From positions 1 through 48,122 of the forward strand of contig CALAJK010000038.1 in the NCBI GenBank assembly GCA_937922795.1: DNA of 48,122 nt, read 5' to 3'. The position numbers and the translations under genes were made by a program. Positions 33,427 to 42,318 of the stretch are shown in pieces. Each line of letters opens with the position of its first letter. Position 1 is the stretch's first letter. Source of the DNA: an uncultured Anaerolineae bacterium (lineage in GTDB: Bacteria; Chloroflexota; Anaerolineae; Aggregatilineales; Phototrophicaceae). Under the pieces are notes generated by a model. It made no database searches. It saw only the letters and a list, made by a program, of their open reading frames with translations, and had not been told where the DNA came from.

Positions 33427-34527
33427 ATGCGTATGCGAACAGCTCTTCATCGCTGGCTGCTGGCGCTGGCGCTTCTGCTGAGCGCCGGCGTCGCCAGGGC
33501 GCAGTCCGAAACGCCCACCCCAGTGCCGCCCGGACCAACGCTGAATGCCGTCCTCTCGCGCGGGGAGGTCTACTGCGGCCTGAGCGCTGACCAGCCGGGT
33601 TTCGGCTACCTCGACCCGAACACCGCCGAAATTCGCGGCTTCCATGCGGACTTGTGCCGGGCGCTGGGCGCGGCCATCTTCGGCAGCCCGCTGGCCGTCC
33701 AGCTCCGGCTGGTGACCCCTGAGGAAGGGCTGCAGGCGCTCGCCGCCGGCGAGCTGGATGTGCTGCTGCACACTATCCCCTGGACGCTGACGCTGGATAG
33801 CGCTAGCGGCCTGGCGTTTGGGCCGGTGCTGTTCCACAACGGCCAGACGTTCATGGTGCGGGCTGACGGTCCACTGCTGGACTGGCCGAACCTGGATGGC
33901 GCGATCATCTGCCTGGTCGAGAATTCGCCAGCGGCGCAGCATCTGCCAGAGGCAATGGCCAGCCGGGGGCTGTCTTACCAGCCGGTGACGCTGGCCACGC
34001 CGGAGGCCGCGCTAGAAGCGCTGACGACCGGCCGCTGCCAGGCGCTGACCGCTGACCTGATCCAGCTCGAAACGCTGCGCCGCCGGCTGCCCAACGCCGC
34101 CGACTACCGGGTATGGCAGGGCAGCATCCCGCCGTACACGGTCGAGCCGCTGGCGCCGATTCACCGCGATGGCGATCCCCAGTGGGCGGATATTGTGGCG
34201 TGGGTCTATCAAGGGCTGGTGCAGGCCGAGCAGTTGGGCGTCACCAGCGAGACGATCCTCGACCAGGTGCGCCGCCCGCAGGAGGTCGACGCCGCCTACA
34301 GCGCCCGCGTCGGGGGCGACATCGCCCGGCTGCTGGACGCGCGGTTGGGGCTGGGCTGGCGTCTGGGGCTGCCGAGCGGGTTTATGGCGGCTGTCATCGC
34401 CCAGGTGGGCAATTACGCCGAAATCTACGCCCGCAATCTGGGGCCGGCGGGCGACCTGACGCTGGAGCGCGGCCAGAACCAGCTCTGGCGCGACGGCGGC
34501 CTGCTGTATCCGCCGGCCTGGCAGTGA
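33427..34527 (+). CDS. Amino acid ABC transporter substrate-binding protein (family 3, AapJ-like)
   Basis: A 366-residue secreted or lipid-free periplasmic-type binding protein. The signal peptide MRMRTALHRWLLALALLLSA ends at about ARA-QSE. The mature part begins LSRGEVYCGLSADQPGFGYL with IRGFHADLCRALGAAIFG, the signature of family 3 binding proteins for polar amino acids. It lacks neighbouring permease or ATPase genes, so it may work with a distant transporter or as a sensor. The start is uncertain: a TTG at 33406 overlaps the stop of the upstream small gene, but ATG 33427 starts the signal peptide cleanly. Confidence 0.88.
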   Translation: MRMRTALHRWLLALALLLSAGVARAQSETPTPVPPGPTLNAVLSRGEVYCGLSADQPGFGYLDPNTAEIRGFHADLCRALGAAIFGSPLAVQLRLVTPEEGLQALAAGELDVLLHTIPWTLTLDSASGLAFGPVLFHNGQTFMVRADGPLLDWPNLDGAIICLVENSPAAQHLPEAMASRGLSYQPVTLATPEAALEALTTGRCQALTADLIQLETLRRRLPNAADYRVWQGSIPPYTVEPLAPIHRDGDPQWADIVAWVYQGLVQAEQLGVTSETILDQVRRPQEVDAAYSARVGGDIARLLDARLGLGWRLGLPSGFMAAVIAQVGNYAEIYARNLGPAGDLTLERGQNQLWRDGGLLYPPAWQ

Positions 34528-34656
34528 GGGTTGTCTGGCCAGCCCGCTCAACCGGGAGGCGATGAACTGAGTCAGGGGCGCAGCCGCGCCCTCGTCGTTT
34601 TCAGCGCCGGTCTCAAGCTGGGTATAATGGCCGAAACGCGAGCGAGGAGGCGCACG

Positions 34657-36228
34657 ATGCGTAAGTGGGTCACGGCATGGCTGGCGGCGCTGAGCCTGCT
34701 GGCGCTGGGCTGGACAGTCGTCAACGCCCAGGCCGGCGGCTGGATCGTCTGGCTGTACGACTCGGCTGCCGGACGGATGACGCAGATCACCCCCCAGGGC
34801 GCGGCGCAGGACTTCATCCTGCCGCTGCCGGCTGGCTTCGATCGCTATCCGGGGCGGGTGGCGGTCGGCCGGGGCGGGCAGCCTTTCGCCTACATCGTCT
34901 CCAACAGCGCCACCTTTCAGGGGCAGTTGGTGGTGGCTGACCAGACCGCGGCGCGGGCGACCTTCAACCTACCCCTGACCTTCGCTGATAGCTGGGAGTT
35001 TTTCGCCAGCGAGCAGGTGTTCCGTCGGGATAACGGCGCGGTGGCTCTGGGCTACAGCCTGGAAGGCGGCGGCTGGGGCATCATCGTCTTCGACATCGCC
35101 GCCGGGGCGGTCACCCATACGCTGCGCCATGACACGCCGCTGGCGGCGGCGCTGGGGCTGCCGGCGGGGTTCGGCCTGACGCCGGTTGTGCGCGATTTCA
35201 GCGGTGACGCCGTCACATTCACCCTAGTACAGGCCGGCGCTGGGGGCGCGCCCGCCTACGACAGCTACACCTGGAGCTTGAGCGCGGGGACGATCGCCGC
35301 CAACCCGACCTGGCCGGGGCTGGACAGCGACATCTTCGCCCCCACCGGCGAGGTCGTCATGGCGCTGCCGGACGACCGTCTGGCGAACGCCCGCGCAGCT
35401 TTCACCTTCTACCAGGCCAATTCGCTGCACGTGTACGATCCGTTCACTGGTGCGCGCTTCCCGTTTTACAACGCGCCTGACCGGACACTGGCCTTGCCGC
35501 GCTTCATCCAAAATGGCGAGCGCATCCTGGTAGATACGATGGACGCCGCCGAGCGCTACCGCTGGCTGGTGATCGGGCGCGACGGCGTCGAGTGGGGGGC
35601 GCTGCCGGCCGCCGTCCGCATCCTGGACGCGCGCGGCCTGCCGGACGGCTTCGTCTACACGACCGACGCTTTCGCCCCAGGCGTCACCACGCTGGTGTAC
35701 GTCAACACGCGCGGGCCGCTGAACGCCGGTGCGCCCATCTGGACGAGCCTGCCGGGCGCGCAGCCGGTAATCGCCTGGGCAGGCGGGGTGGGCGCAGTCG
35801 CTCAAGCGGCAGCTACGCCCTGGGCCAAGCTGGCCGACGCCGTCTACGCGCCGCCCACGGCCTACGCTCCCGCCGGCGCGATGGTGGCGCCGGCCCAGGT
35901 CACGCCGCTGGCGCCCCTGCCGACGGCGGTCGCGCCGGCGCAGGTGGTCGTCGCCACGCCGGTCATCGTGCGGCCGCTGGCCCCCGGCGGGCTGGCGATC
36001 GTCAATACTACCGAGGGCGATCAATTGAACGTGCGGCTGGGGCCGGGGCTGGGCTTCGATGTAGTCCAGCGGCTGCCTGCCGGCTCGCGGGTGGTGCTGC
36101 TGGAAGGGCCGCGTTATGCTGATGGGCTGGCGTGGTGGAAAGTGCGCACCGCCGCCGGCATCGAAGGCTGGTGCGTCGAGAGCGTGGAGGACCGGGGGAC
36201 GCGCCTGCAAACGCTGCTGCCGGGCTGA
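34657..36228 (+). CDS. Secreted beta-rich protein with C-terminal SH3b domain
   Basis: A 523-residue exported protein. The signal peptide MRKWVTAWLAALSLLALGWT ends near VNAQA. The middle (about 30-380) is a string of beta strands (WIVWLYDSAAGRMTQITP, AVALGYSLEGGGWGIIVFDI) with propeller-like repeats. A Pro/Ala linker follows (about 400-440). The C-terminal SH3b (about 445-515) has LNVRLGPGLGFDVV and WWKVRTAAGIEGWCV, which may bind peptidoglycan. GAGGAGG lies 6 nt before ATG 34657, and TATAAT at 34623-34628 is a plausible -10. The frame is open from 34531, but that segment carries no signal peptide. Confidence 0.85.
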   Translation: MRKWVTAWLAALSLLALGWTVVNAQAGGWIVWLYDSAAGRMTQITPQGAAQDFILPLPAGFDRYPGRVAVGRGGQPFAYIVSNSATFQGQLVVADQTAARATFNLPLTFADSWEFFASEQVFRRDNGAVALGYSLEGGGWGIIVFDIAAGAVTHTLRHDTPLAAALGLPAGFGLTPVVRDFSGDAVTFTLVQAGAGGAPAYDSYTWSLSAGTIAANPTWPGLDSDIFAPTGEVVMALPDDRLANARAAFTFYQANSLHVYDPFTGARFPFYNAPDRTLALPRFIQNGERILVDTMDAAERYRWLVIGRDGVEWGALPAAVRILDARGLPDGFVYTTDAFAPGVTTLVYVNTRGPLNAGAPIWTSLPGAQPVIAWAGGVGAVAQAAATPWAKLADAVYAPPTAYAPAGAMVAPAQVTPLAPLPTAVAPAQVVVATPVIVRPLAPGGLAIVNTTEGDQLNVRLGPGLGFDVVQRLPAGSRVVLLEGPRYADGLAWWKVRTAAGIEGWCVESVEDRGTRLQTLLPG

Positions 36229-36345
36229 ACCCGGTTGTCTGGGGTGGAGCTAGTCAGCCGTTGGCGCTTGGCGCGATACTTCCGAGAGAATGTGGTACGC
36301 TTTCCGCGATTGCGCGCGGGGTTCAATTACGGGGGTTGATAACCA

Positions 36346-37608
36346 ATGAATACCGACTCGCTGGCTCTGCTCTCGCCGGTCTGGTCGCATCTGACGACGA
36401 TACAGCCGGAACGCGGCGAAGGCATCTACCTGTACGACGCCGCCGGCGTGCGCTACACCGACTTCACCAGCGGCATCGGGGTGACCAACACCGGCCACTG
36501 CCACCCGCGCGTGGTGGCGGCCATTCAGGAACAGGCGGCGCGCCTGATCCATGGCCAGATCAACGTGGTCATCGCGCCGGCGGCGGTGCGGCTGGCGGAG
36601 ACGCTCAACACCGTCACGCCAGACGCCATCAACTGCTTTTTCTTCTCCAACAGCGGCGCGGAGGCCACCGAGGGCGCGATCAAACTGGCGCGTATGGCCA
36701 CCCGCCGCACCAACATCATCACCTTTCAAGGCAGCTTCCACGGCCGCACCGCCCAGACGATGGCCATGACCAACTCCAAGACGGTCTACCGGTCGCGCTA
36801 CCAGCCGCTGCCATCGGGCGTCTTCGTCGCGCCTTTTCCGTACACCTATCGCTACGGTTGGGATGAGGAGACCACGGTCGATTTTTGCCTGCACGAGCTA
36901 GAGCTGCTGCTCAAGAGCCAGACCGCGCCGGAGGAGACGGCCGCCATCATCATCGAGCCGATACTGGGCGAGGGCGGCTACGTGCCCGCTCCTGTCCGCT
37001 TCCTGCAGGAACTGCGCGAGCTGTGCACCGAACACGGTATCTTGTTCATCGCCGACGAGGTGCAGACCGGTTTCGGACGCACCGGCAAGATGTGGGGGTT
37101 CGAGCATGCGGGCATCCTGCCGGACATCATCGTGATGGCCAAGGGTTTGGGCAGCGGCGTGCCGATCTCGGCGGTGGCGGCCTCGCAGGAGCTGATGAGC
37201 CGCTGGCCGACCGGCTCGCACGGCGGCACGTATGGCGGCGGGGCGCTGGCGGCGGCGGCGGCGGTGGCCAGCGTGGCGGTGATCCGCGATGAAAATCTGC
37301 CGGCGAACGCCGCCCGCATGGGCGAGCGGCTGATGGATGGCCTGGTTGAGCTGCAGGGGCGCTACCCGTTCATCGGCGATGTGCGCGGGCGCGGGCTGAT
37401 GGTCGGCACAGAGTTCACGCGCGGCGGCGGTCCGGACAAAGACTTGGCCAAGGCGGTGCAGAAGGCCTGCATCGAGCGCCGACTGCTGCTGCTGACCTGC
37501 GGCAGTTCGGAGAACGTCATACGCTGGATCCCGCCGCTGGTGGTCAACGAGGCTCAGATTGACGACGCGCTGACGGTGTTTGAGGACGCGCTGCGAACGG
37601 TGAGTTAA
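36346..37608 (+). CDS. Class III PLP-dependent aminotransferase (GABA/acetylornithine type)
   Basis: A 420-residue fold-type I aminotransferase: RGEGIYLYDAAGVRYTDFTS, GHCHPRVV, FFSNSGAEATEGAIKLAR for phosphate binding, FHGRTAQTM, LFIADEVQTGFGRTGKMW with the pyridine Asp, and Schiff-base Lys 266 in VMAKGLGSGVPISAV. The motifs fit 4-aminobutyrate transaminases best, but ornithine-type substrates are possible. It is only distantly like the class III enzyme at 22235. A hairpin (CCGGG 36220-36224 with CCCGG 36230-36234) separates it from the SH3b gene. Confidence 0.93.
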   Translation: MNTDSLALLSPVWSHLTTIQPERGEGIYLYDAAGVRYTDFTSGIGVTNTGHCHPRVVAAIQEQAARLIHGQINVVIAPAAVRLAETLNTVTPDAINCFFFSNSGAEATEGAIKLARMATRRTNIITFQGSFHGRTAQTMAMTNSKTVYRSRYQPLPSGVFVAPFPYTYRYGWDEETTVDFCLHELELLLKSQTAPEETAAIIIEPILGEGGYVPAPVRFLQELRELCTEHGILFIADEVQTGFGRTGKMWGFEHAGILPDIIVMAKGLGSGVPISAVAASQELMSRWPTGSHGGTYGGGALAAAAAVASVAVIRDENLPANAARMGERLMDGLVELQGRYPFIGDVRGRGLMVGTEFTRGGGPDKDLAKAVQKACIERRLLLLTCGSSENVIRWIPPLVVNEAQIDDALTVFEDALRTVS

Positions 37609-37679
37609 GGCGCGTCGTCGACTGCAAGGCTCAGGTCTCTACGGGTTCCGGCGCGCCAGATTTGCAGCCTCCGGAGCGC

Positions 37680-37709
37680 TTGCGAGGCGCTTCTCGGCGC
37701 TGTTATAAT
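37680..37709 (+). promoter_or_regulatory. Predicted promoter of the FHA gene at 37756
   Basis: TTGCGA at 37680-37685, an 18-nt gap, then TGT-TATAAT with the hexamer at 37704-37709. It matches the ppc promoter in -35 sequence and spacing. Confidence 0.55.
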
Positions 37710-37755
37710 CGGTCAGGTCAGCGCGTTTGGCGCATTGCGTGAGGAGACAGCGCTT

Positions 37756-38544
37756 ATGCAGGGGAACGACAGCTATCGCCTGGTCGTCCGCCGAGGGCCG
37801 CAGCCCAACCAGACCTATGATCTGAACAAAGATATCATCACGGTTGGGCGGGACATCACCAACGACATCTCAATCAACGATCCCGAAGTCAGCCGCCATC
37901 ACATGCGCCTGACGCGCGGCGCAGGCGGCTACACTATCGAGGATTTGGGTTCGACTAACGGGACGTTCGTCAACGGCCAGCGGCTGACCGGCGCTAAGCC
38001 CCTGAACAGCGGCGATAACATCGGCCTGGGGGAGACGGTGACGCTGGGCTACGAGTTCGTCCGGGCGCAGCCAGCCGCAGCGCCGGTCAGCCCGGCGCCC
38101 GATCTAGCCCCGACCGCCAGCCCAGCGCCACGCCCCGGCCAGCCGCCCTACGCCGCGCCGAGCGAGTCGCCAGCCTATGTGCCGCCGGCCCAACCCGGCG
38201 CGCCCGCGCCGTATATGCCGCCCGCTCAGCCCGGCGCGCCCGCGCCATATGCGCCCCCGGCTGCGCCGTCGCCGTTCGCTTATACGCCGGAGCCGCCCTA
38301 CGCTCAAGGACAAATCCCTCAGGCCCCAGCCGCGCCCGGCTACGAGTATGATCCGTATGCAGTGCGCGAAGAAGAGGGGCGCAGCACCACTCGCTGGGTG
38401 CTCATCGGCTGCGCCGGCGTCGCGCTGTTATGCTGCTGTGGCACGGCGGTAGGTTTGTTCCTGGTGGACAGTTTGTGCCTGTGGAACCGGCTGCCGATCA
38501 TCTGGGACATTCTGCGCGCCCTGGGTTACACGGTCACCTGCTAA
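37756..38544 (+). CDS. Membrane-anchored FHA domain protein
   Basis: A 262-residue protein. An N-terminal FHA domain spans about 6-100 (IITVGRDITND, VSRHHMRLTRG, LGSTNGTFVNGQRLTG). A Pro/Ala-rich linker of about 100 residues contains a near-perfect repeat (PPAQPGAPAPYMPPAQPGAP). A C-terminal hydrophobic helix, WVLIGCAGVALLCCCGTAVG, precedes a short Trp/Leu tail. The FHA faces the cytoplasm if the helix spans inward-to-outward. It would tether a phosphothreonine-dependent complex to the membrane. ATG 37756 is preceded by AGGAG 9 nt upstream. Confidence 0.88.
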   Translation: MQGNDSYRLVVRRGPQPNQTYDLNKDIITVGRDITNDISINDPEVSRHHMRLTRGAGGYTIEDLGSTNGTFVNGQRLTGAKPLNSGDNIGLGETVTLGYEFVRAQPAAAPVSPAPDLAPTASPAPRPGQPPYAAPSESPAYVPPAQPGAPAPYMPPAQPGAPAPYAPPAAPSPFAYTPEPPYAQGQIPQAPAAPGYEYDPYAVREEEGRSTTRWVLIGCAGVALLCCCGTAVGLFLVDSLCLWNRLPIIWDILRALGYTVTC

Positions 38545-38547
38545 CCG

Positions 38548-38573
38548 ACGCATAAAACGGGACGGATGCGTTT
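38548..38573 (+). terminator. Weak terminator-like hairpin after the FHA gene
   Basis: ACGCAT at 38548-38553 pairs with ATGCGT at 38566-38571, loop 12 nt, then a short T stretch. It lies 3 nt after the stop region of the FHA gene. Confidence 0.3.
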
Positions 38574-38623
38574 CGTCAAGGTGACGTTTGTCATGGTTTG
38601 AATAAGTGTTTGACGCAGGGGTA

Positions 38624-38652
38624 TTGACAATCTGGCGAGATCGGATTACGAT
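38624..38652 (+). promoter_or_regulatory. Consensus sigma-70 promoter of a small RNA
   Basis: TTGACA (38624-38629, perfect consensus -35) is 17 nt from TACGAT (38647-38652). It is the best -35 seen in the window. Expected transcription start is about 38659. Confidence 0.65.
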
Positions 38653-38658
38653 ACTTGC

Positions 38659-38790
38659 AATAAGATGTAAGGTTGGAGAAAGGGGAGCACCACGTGCAAA
38701 CTGAGACACAACCTTATATCTCAGATCACTCTGTGATCCCCACAGAGTAAGCTCCCGGTAGGGGGCTTGGGAAAACCCCAAAGTTTTAAG
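38659..38790 (+). ncRNA. Candidate structured small RNA with an 18-codon ORF
   Basis: A predicted transcript of about 130 nt with four helices. (1) 38666-38675 pairs with 38709-38718, 10 bp including one G-U, enclosing a ribosome site (AGGGGAG, 38681-38687). (2) ACTCTGTG 38728-38735 pairs with CACAGAGT 38741-38748. (3) AAGCTCCC 38749-38756 pairs with GGGGGCTT 38761-38768, immediately abutting helix 2. (4) TTGGG 38767-38771 pairs with CCCAA 38777-38781, then AGTTTT, a possible terminator that competes with helix 3. No gene follows on this strand for 2.7 kb, so it is not an obvious leader. It resembles no RNA class I can name. Confidence 0.5.
38694..38750 (+). CDS. 18-residue small ORF in the structured RNA
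   Basis: GTG 38694 has AGGGGAG 6 nt upstream. The frame reads MQTETQPYISDHSVIPTE and ends at TAA 38748-38750, directly before helix 3. It may encode a small peptide or be a chance frame within a structured RNA. Nothing homologous is recognised. Confidence 0.35.
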   Translation: MQTETQPYISDHSVIPTE

Positions 38791-38825
38791 TCGTCGCGCT
38801 GGTGATTGCCGGCGCGATTGCTGTT

Positions 38826-40019
38826 TCACGGCCGCCAGGCTAGATTGAACTCGATCGGACTTCCGTACGTCAGGCGTCTTGGGACGCCGCCGTCTTCAGT
38901 CAGCTCTAGCAGGTAAATATCCCAGGCTCCGGCCGCATTTGCCATGAACAGCAGCCGCCGACCGTCCGGCGACCAAACCGGCCGGCGGCTGTCGTGCGGT
39001 CCGCGCGTGACGGGCGCGGCATTTGAGCCGTCGGCCTGGGCTACCATCACCGCCCAGTAGCCGTCGCGCCGCGATTCATAGGCGAAGCGCGCGCCGTCCG
39101 GCGACCAGACCGGCAGCGAGTTGCGGGCGGCGTCTTGGGTGACGTTGACGACGCGGCCATCGGCCAGGGTCGCCAAATAGATATCATCCCCACCTGTCCA
39201 TCCCACCGACCCGAACAGCAGTCGGTCGCCCCGCGGCGACCATTGGATCGTCCAGGTGCGGTCGGCGGCCAATTCCTGCGTCAGCCGCCGCGCGCTGCCG
39301 CCCGCGCGCGAGACGAGGTAGACGTCGAAGCGCGTGCCGCCGGCGCGGCCATCGTCGCGGTTGCTGAAGAAGGCGAGCTGCTGGCTGTCGGGCGACCAGG
39401 TGGGCAGGATGTCCCGCGCCGGGTGGTCGGTCAGATTGATGGTCGTCTCCGTCTGTAGATCATACCGGTACAAGTCATCGCGCAGGGACTGAAACGCCAG
39501 CGCGCGGCTGTCGGGAGCCCAGGCCAGCAGGCCGTAATTCTGCTCCAGGTCGGTGATGCGCCGGACGTCGCTGCCGTCGGCGCGCGCCAGGTAGACGGCG
39601 CGCCGCTCCGGCTCATCGCCGGTGAAGGCCAGCCAGCGCCCGTCGGGCGACCACAGCGCCTCGTAAACATTGGGCGTCGTCTGTTCGGCCAGCCGCCCCC
39701 GGTCTCGTCCTTGGGCGTCGATCAAGTGAACGCGGGTGAATGCCTGGTCATAGCGGTACAGCAGGCGCTCGCCGTTGGGCGACCAGCGCGCCGGCAGGCC
39801 GGGCAGGCTGTTGGCCCAGCTCGTCGCCAACCGGCGCTGCAAACCGCGCTCCACATCCATCAAGTTCACCTGCCACGCACCGCTGCGCCAGCCGCTGACC
39901 GATGAGAACAGCAGTTGATCGCCGCGCGGCAGCGCCCGCCCAGCACCCAAGGCCAGCGCGGTGAGCAGTCCCAGCGCCGCCGCTAGGCAGAGAAACCGAT
40001 GCATGATCGCTCGCGTCAT
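38826..40019 (-). CDS. Exported TolB-like WD40/PD40 beta-propeller protein
   Basis: A 397-residue protein. The signal peptide (about 1-30, MHRFLCLAAALGLLTALALG) leads to at least six PD40 repeats each carrying WSPDG or WSPxG (RWSPNGERLLYRYD, LWSPDGRWLAFTGDE, TWSPDSQQLAFFSN, PVWSPDGRRLLFMAN). It would fold as a six-bladed propeller outside the cytoplasmic membrane, as in TolB. No Pal or Tol partner genes are adjacent. GGAG lies 8 nt before ATG 40019. Confidence 0.9.
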   Translation of the reverse strand: MTRAIMHRFLCLAAALGLLTALALGAGRALPRGDQLLFSSVSGWRSGAWQVNLMDVERGLQRRLATSWANSLPGLPARWSPNGERLLYRYDQAFTRVHLIDAQGRDRGRLAEQTTPNVYEALWSPDGRWLAFTGDEPERRAVYLARADGSDVRRITDLEQNYGLLAWAPDSRALAFQSLRDDLYRYDLQTETTINLTDHPARDILPTWSPDSQQLAFFSNRDDGRAGGTRFDVYLVSRAGGSARRLTQELAADRTWTIQWSPRGDRLLFGSVGWTGGDDIYLATLADGRVVNVTQDAARNSLPVWSPDGARFAYESRRDGYWAVMVAQADGSNAAPVTRGPHDSRRPVWSPDGRRLLFMANAAGAWDIYLLELTEDGGVPRRLTYGSPIEFNLAWRP

Positions 40020-40083
40020 CGCTTAGGCTCCGTCGCTGCTCAGACAACAGCCGGATGGTAGCTGGAACGGCGCATGATGTCCG

Positions 40084-41142
40084 TTAAGGAGCGAAGAAAC
40101 GGCGGTAGAGAGTCTCGCCCACATGATGGTTGAAGCTGATGCTGGCGTGCGAGTCGCGTCGGGAGACCATCAAGTCATTCGGATCCCAGGCGGCGGCATC
40201 GTCGAACAACTTGAGGATGTCGGTCACGCCCCGCGCCTGGAACGCCTGCTCCACCCGGTCCACATACGGGACGCTGTGCACGATCTCGGTCAGGTTGGGA
40301 AAGATGACTACGATCAGCCGCGCGCCGATGCTCTGGACATAATCGACAAACTCGTTGATCTCCTGCTGGTGAACGCTCCAAATGCCCACGTTGTCATAGG
40401 CGGCATACGACCATTCCCACCATCTTTGGTAGAACTCGCTCTGGGGCGTGGACGGCACGAGCAGCCGCCAGTACAGGAAGTTGCCCAGGTGGGACTCCTG
40501 AACCCAATCGGGCGTGGTCGGCGGCGTAGGCAGCAGCCCCAGCTTCAGCCCAGCGTAGTTGATGTCGTTGAGGAAGTACTGGAGGATGACCACGTCCGGG
40601 TCTTTCAACGGATAGTTCTTGAGGATCTCCAACTGCTCCGGCGTAGCTGTGCCGTACACGCCCAGGTTGATCACCGCATACTGATCGCCCAGGTAAGAAG
40701 CTAGCACATCGCTGAAGCGGTCGGCTGGGTCAGCGATGCCCCACCCGGCGGCGAACGAGTCCCCCAGCACGATCACCGTCGTCTTGCCTTCCCAGTCGGC
40801 GGGCGTCCATTCGCGGTCGCGGAAGCCGAGCGAGTTGGTGCGCCAGTAGCGCGCCAGCCAGTTCTCGGTCGCCAGCGAGATGATGTTCTCCGAGTCGGCG
40901 AAGCAGCAGCGCAAATAGGCTTCCGCCCCGCCCAAGATGAGCGCCAGCGTGACATACGACACCAGCAGCCCGCGGCACACCTGGCGCAGGCGTCCCCAGC
41001 GCCGCTGGAGCGCGCCCCCGGCCAGCGCCGCGCCGATGCCGGCGAATCCCACTATGAAAGGCAGCACGAGTTCTTCATCCGTTGTTTGCCTGCGAGAGCG
41101 ACGGCGCCGCGCAGGGTGCGACGCTTTCGCCAGGTTGCGCAC
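40084..41142 (-). CDS. SGNH/GDSL hydrolase with N-terminal membrane segments
   Basis: A 352-residue protein. Two hydrophobic segments (about 27-46 and 57-76) follow a basic N-terminus (ARRRRSRR). The SGNH catalytic blocks follow: GDSFAAGWG with Ser 129, GVYGT as block II, FLNDIN with Asn 192 as block III, and RRDSHAS with Asp 330 and His 332. It would hydrolyse an ester or add/remove an acyl group on an extracellular glycan, as in alginate or peptidoglycan O-acetylation systems. The start is GTG 41142 with a weak ribosome site; a GTG at codon 26 is an alternative. Confidence 0.85.
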   Translation of the reverse strand: MRNLAKASHPARRRRSRRQTTDEELVLPFIVGFAGIGAALAGGALQRRWGRLRQVCRGLLVSYVTLALILGGAEAYLRCCFADSENIISLATENWLARYWRTNSLGFRDREWTPADWEGKTTVIVLGDSFAAGWGIADPADRFSDVLASYLGDQYAVINLGVYGTATPEQLEILKNYPLKDPDVVILQYFLNDINYAGLKLGLLPTPPTTPDWVQESHLGNFLYWRLLVPSTPQSEFYQRWWEWSYAAYDNVGIWSVHQQEINEFVDYVQSIGARLIVVIFPNLTEIVHSVPYVDRVEQAFQARGVTDILKLFDDAAAWDPNDLMVSRRDSHASISFNHHVGETLYRRFFAP

Positions 41143-41429
41143 GTTATCTTAGCCATGCCCAAGCCGCAGCGCCAGCCGTCCCGCGACTCCGGTCTACTAT
41201 TCTACCGGTTGTGTCAAGCGAGGCGGCCGCAGGACACTCGCGCCCTGAGAGGTCGAGACCGCCCGGCGTCTGAGGCCGATCGGCGACCTGAGAAGCAGCG
41301 GCTGAAACGCCCGGCCTGTGGTATCATCAACCTGGTTTCCGCGCGGGGCGCGCCGCCGCTGGCTGCGGTTTGGCGCCGAACGCGCCTGGCGGAGTTAAAC
41401 CTGAACCGCGTAATGTGAGGATGATCTCG

Positions 41430-42293
41430 ATGGAACGACGACGTCTAGGCCGCACAGGACACTTGAGCACGGTGGTGGCCTTTGGCGCGGCGGCTTTCTA
41501 CCGCGAATTGACCCAGGACGATGCGGATGAAGCGTTGGAGCTGGTGGCGCGCTACGGCGTCAATCATATTGACATCGCCCCGACCTACGGCTTCGCCGAG
41601 CTGCGCACCGGGCCATGGCTGGAGAGCCGGCGCGATCGTTTCTTCCTAGGCTGCAAGACGACCGAACGCAGTTTTGAGGGGGCGTGGGCGGAACTTCACC
41701 GGTCGCTGTACCTGCTGCGAACCGATCATTTCGACCTGTACCAGCTTCACGCCATCACCACCTTTGAGGAGCTCGACCAGGCGCTGGCCCCCGGCGGCGC
41801 GATTGAGGCGCTGCTGGAAGCGCGCGATAAAGGGCTGACGCGCTGGCTGGGCATCACCGGCCATGGCTATCAGACGCCAGCGATCTTCCTGCGGGCGCTG
41901 GAGCGTTTCAATTTCGACACGGTGATGTTTCCGCTTCACCCCCGGCTGTACGCTGACCCGACCTACCGCGCCGGCGCAGAGCGGTTGCTGGCGGAATGTC
42001 AGGCGCGCGATGTGGGCGTGCAGATCATCAAATCGGTCACCCGCGCGCCGTGGGGTGGGGGGCCGCGCACCCACCACACCTGGTACCGGCCGCACGCTGA
42101 GCCGGAGGCGATCGCCCAGGGGGTGCGGTTCGCGCTGTCTCAGCCGGGCGTGGCCACTATCCCCAGTCCGGCCGACCTTCGGCTGCTGCCGCTGGTGCTA
42201 GAAGCGGCTGAGAACTACACGCCGATGAGCGCGGCGGAGCAGGCGGAGCTGATCGAGGCATCACGCACAGAAGAGCCGCTGTTCACGCCGTGA
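41430..42293 (+). CDS. Aldo/keto reductase
   Basis: A 287-residue TIM-barrel oxidoreductase, NAD(P)H-dependent. The N-terminal MERRRLGRTG is standard. The tetrad is visible: Asp 48 and Tyr 53 in HIDIAPTYG, Lys 76 in LGCKTTER, His 107 in YQLHAI. The C-terminal segment ALSQPGVATIPSPADLRLLP matches the cofactor-binding end. The substrate is unknown. ATG 41430 is favoured over 41421 because AGGA lies 8 nt upstream. A TGG-extended TATCAT at 41319-41327 may be its -10, and the leader between them is GC-rich with possible hairpins. Confidence 0.9.
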   Translation: MERRRLGRTGHLSTVVAFGAAAFYRELTQDDADEALELVARYGVNHIDIAPTYGFAELRTGPWLESRRDRFFLGCKTTERSFEGAWAELHRSLYLLRTDHFDLYQLHAITTFEELDQALAPGGAIEALLEARDKGLTRWLGITGHGYQTPAIFLRALERFNFDTVMFPLHPRLYADPTYRAGAERLLAECQARDVGVQIIKSVTRAPWGGGPRTHHTWYRPHAEPEAIAQGVRFALSQPGVATIPSPADLRLLPLVLEAAENYTPMSAAEQAELIEASRTEEPLFTP

Positions 42294-42318
42294 CGGGCGC
42301 AGCTGTCAGGGCGCTGGG

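Noticed and set aside
37609-37680. Possible tRNA in the gap after the second aminotransferase (GGTTCC-like T-loop)
   Set aside because: No cloverleaf, no matching acceptor or anticodon stem could be formed.
38161-38270. Short tandem DNA repeats like a CRISPR array
   Set aside because: They encode the Pro/Ala repeats of the FHA protein linker; unit length and lack of spacers exclude CRISPR.
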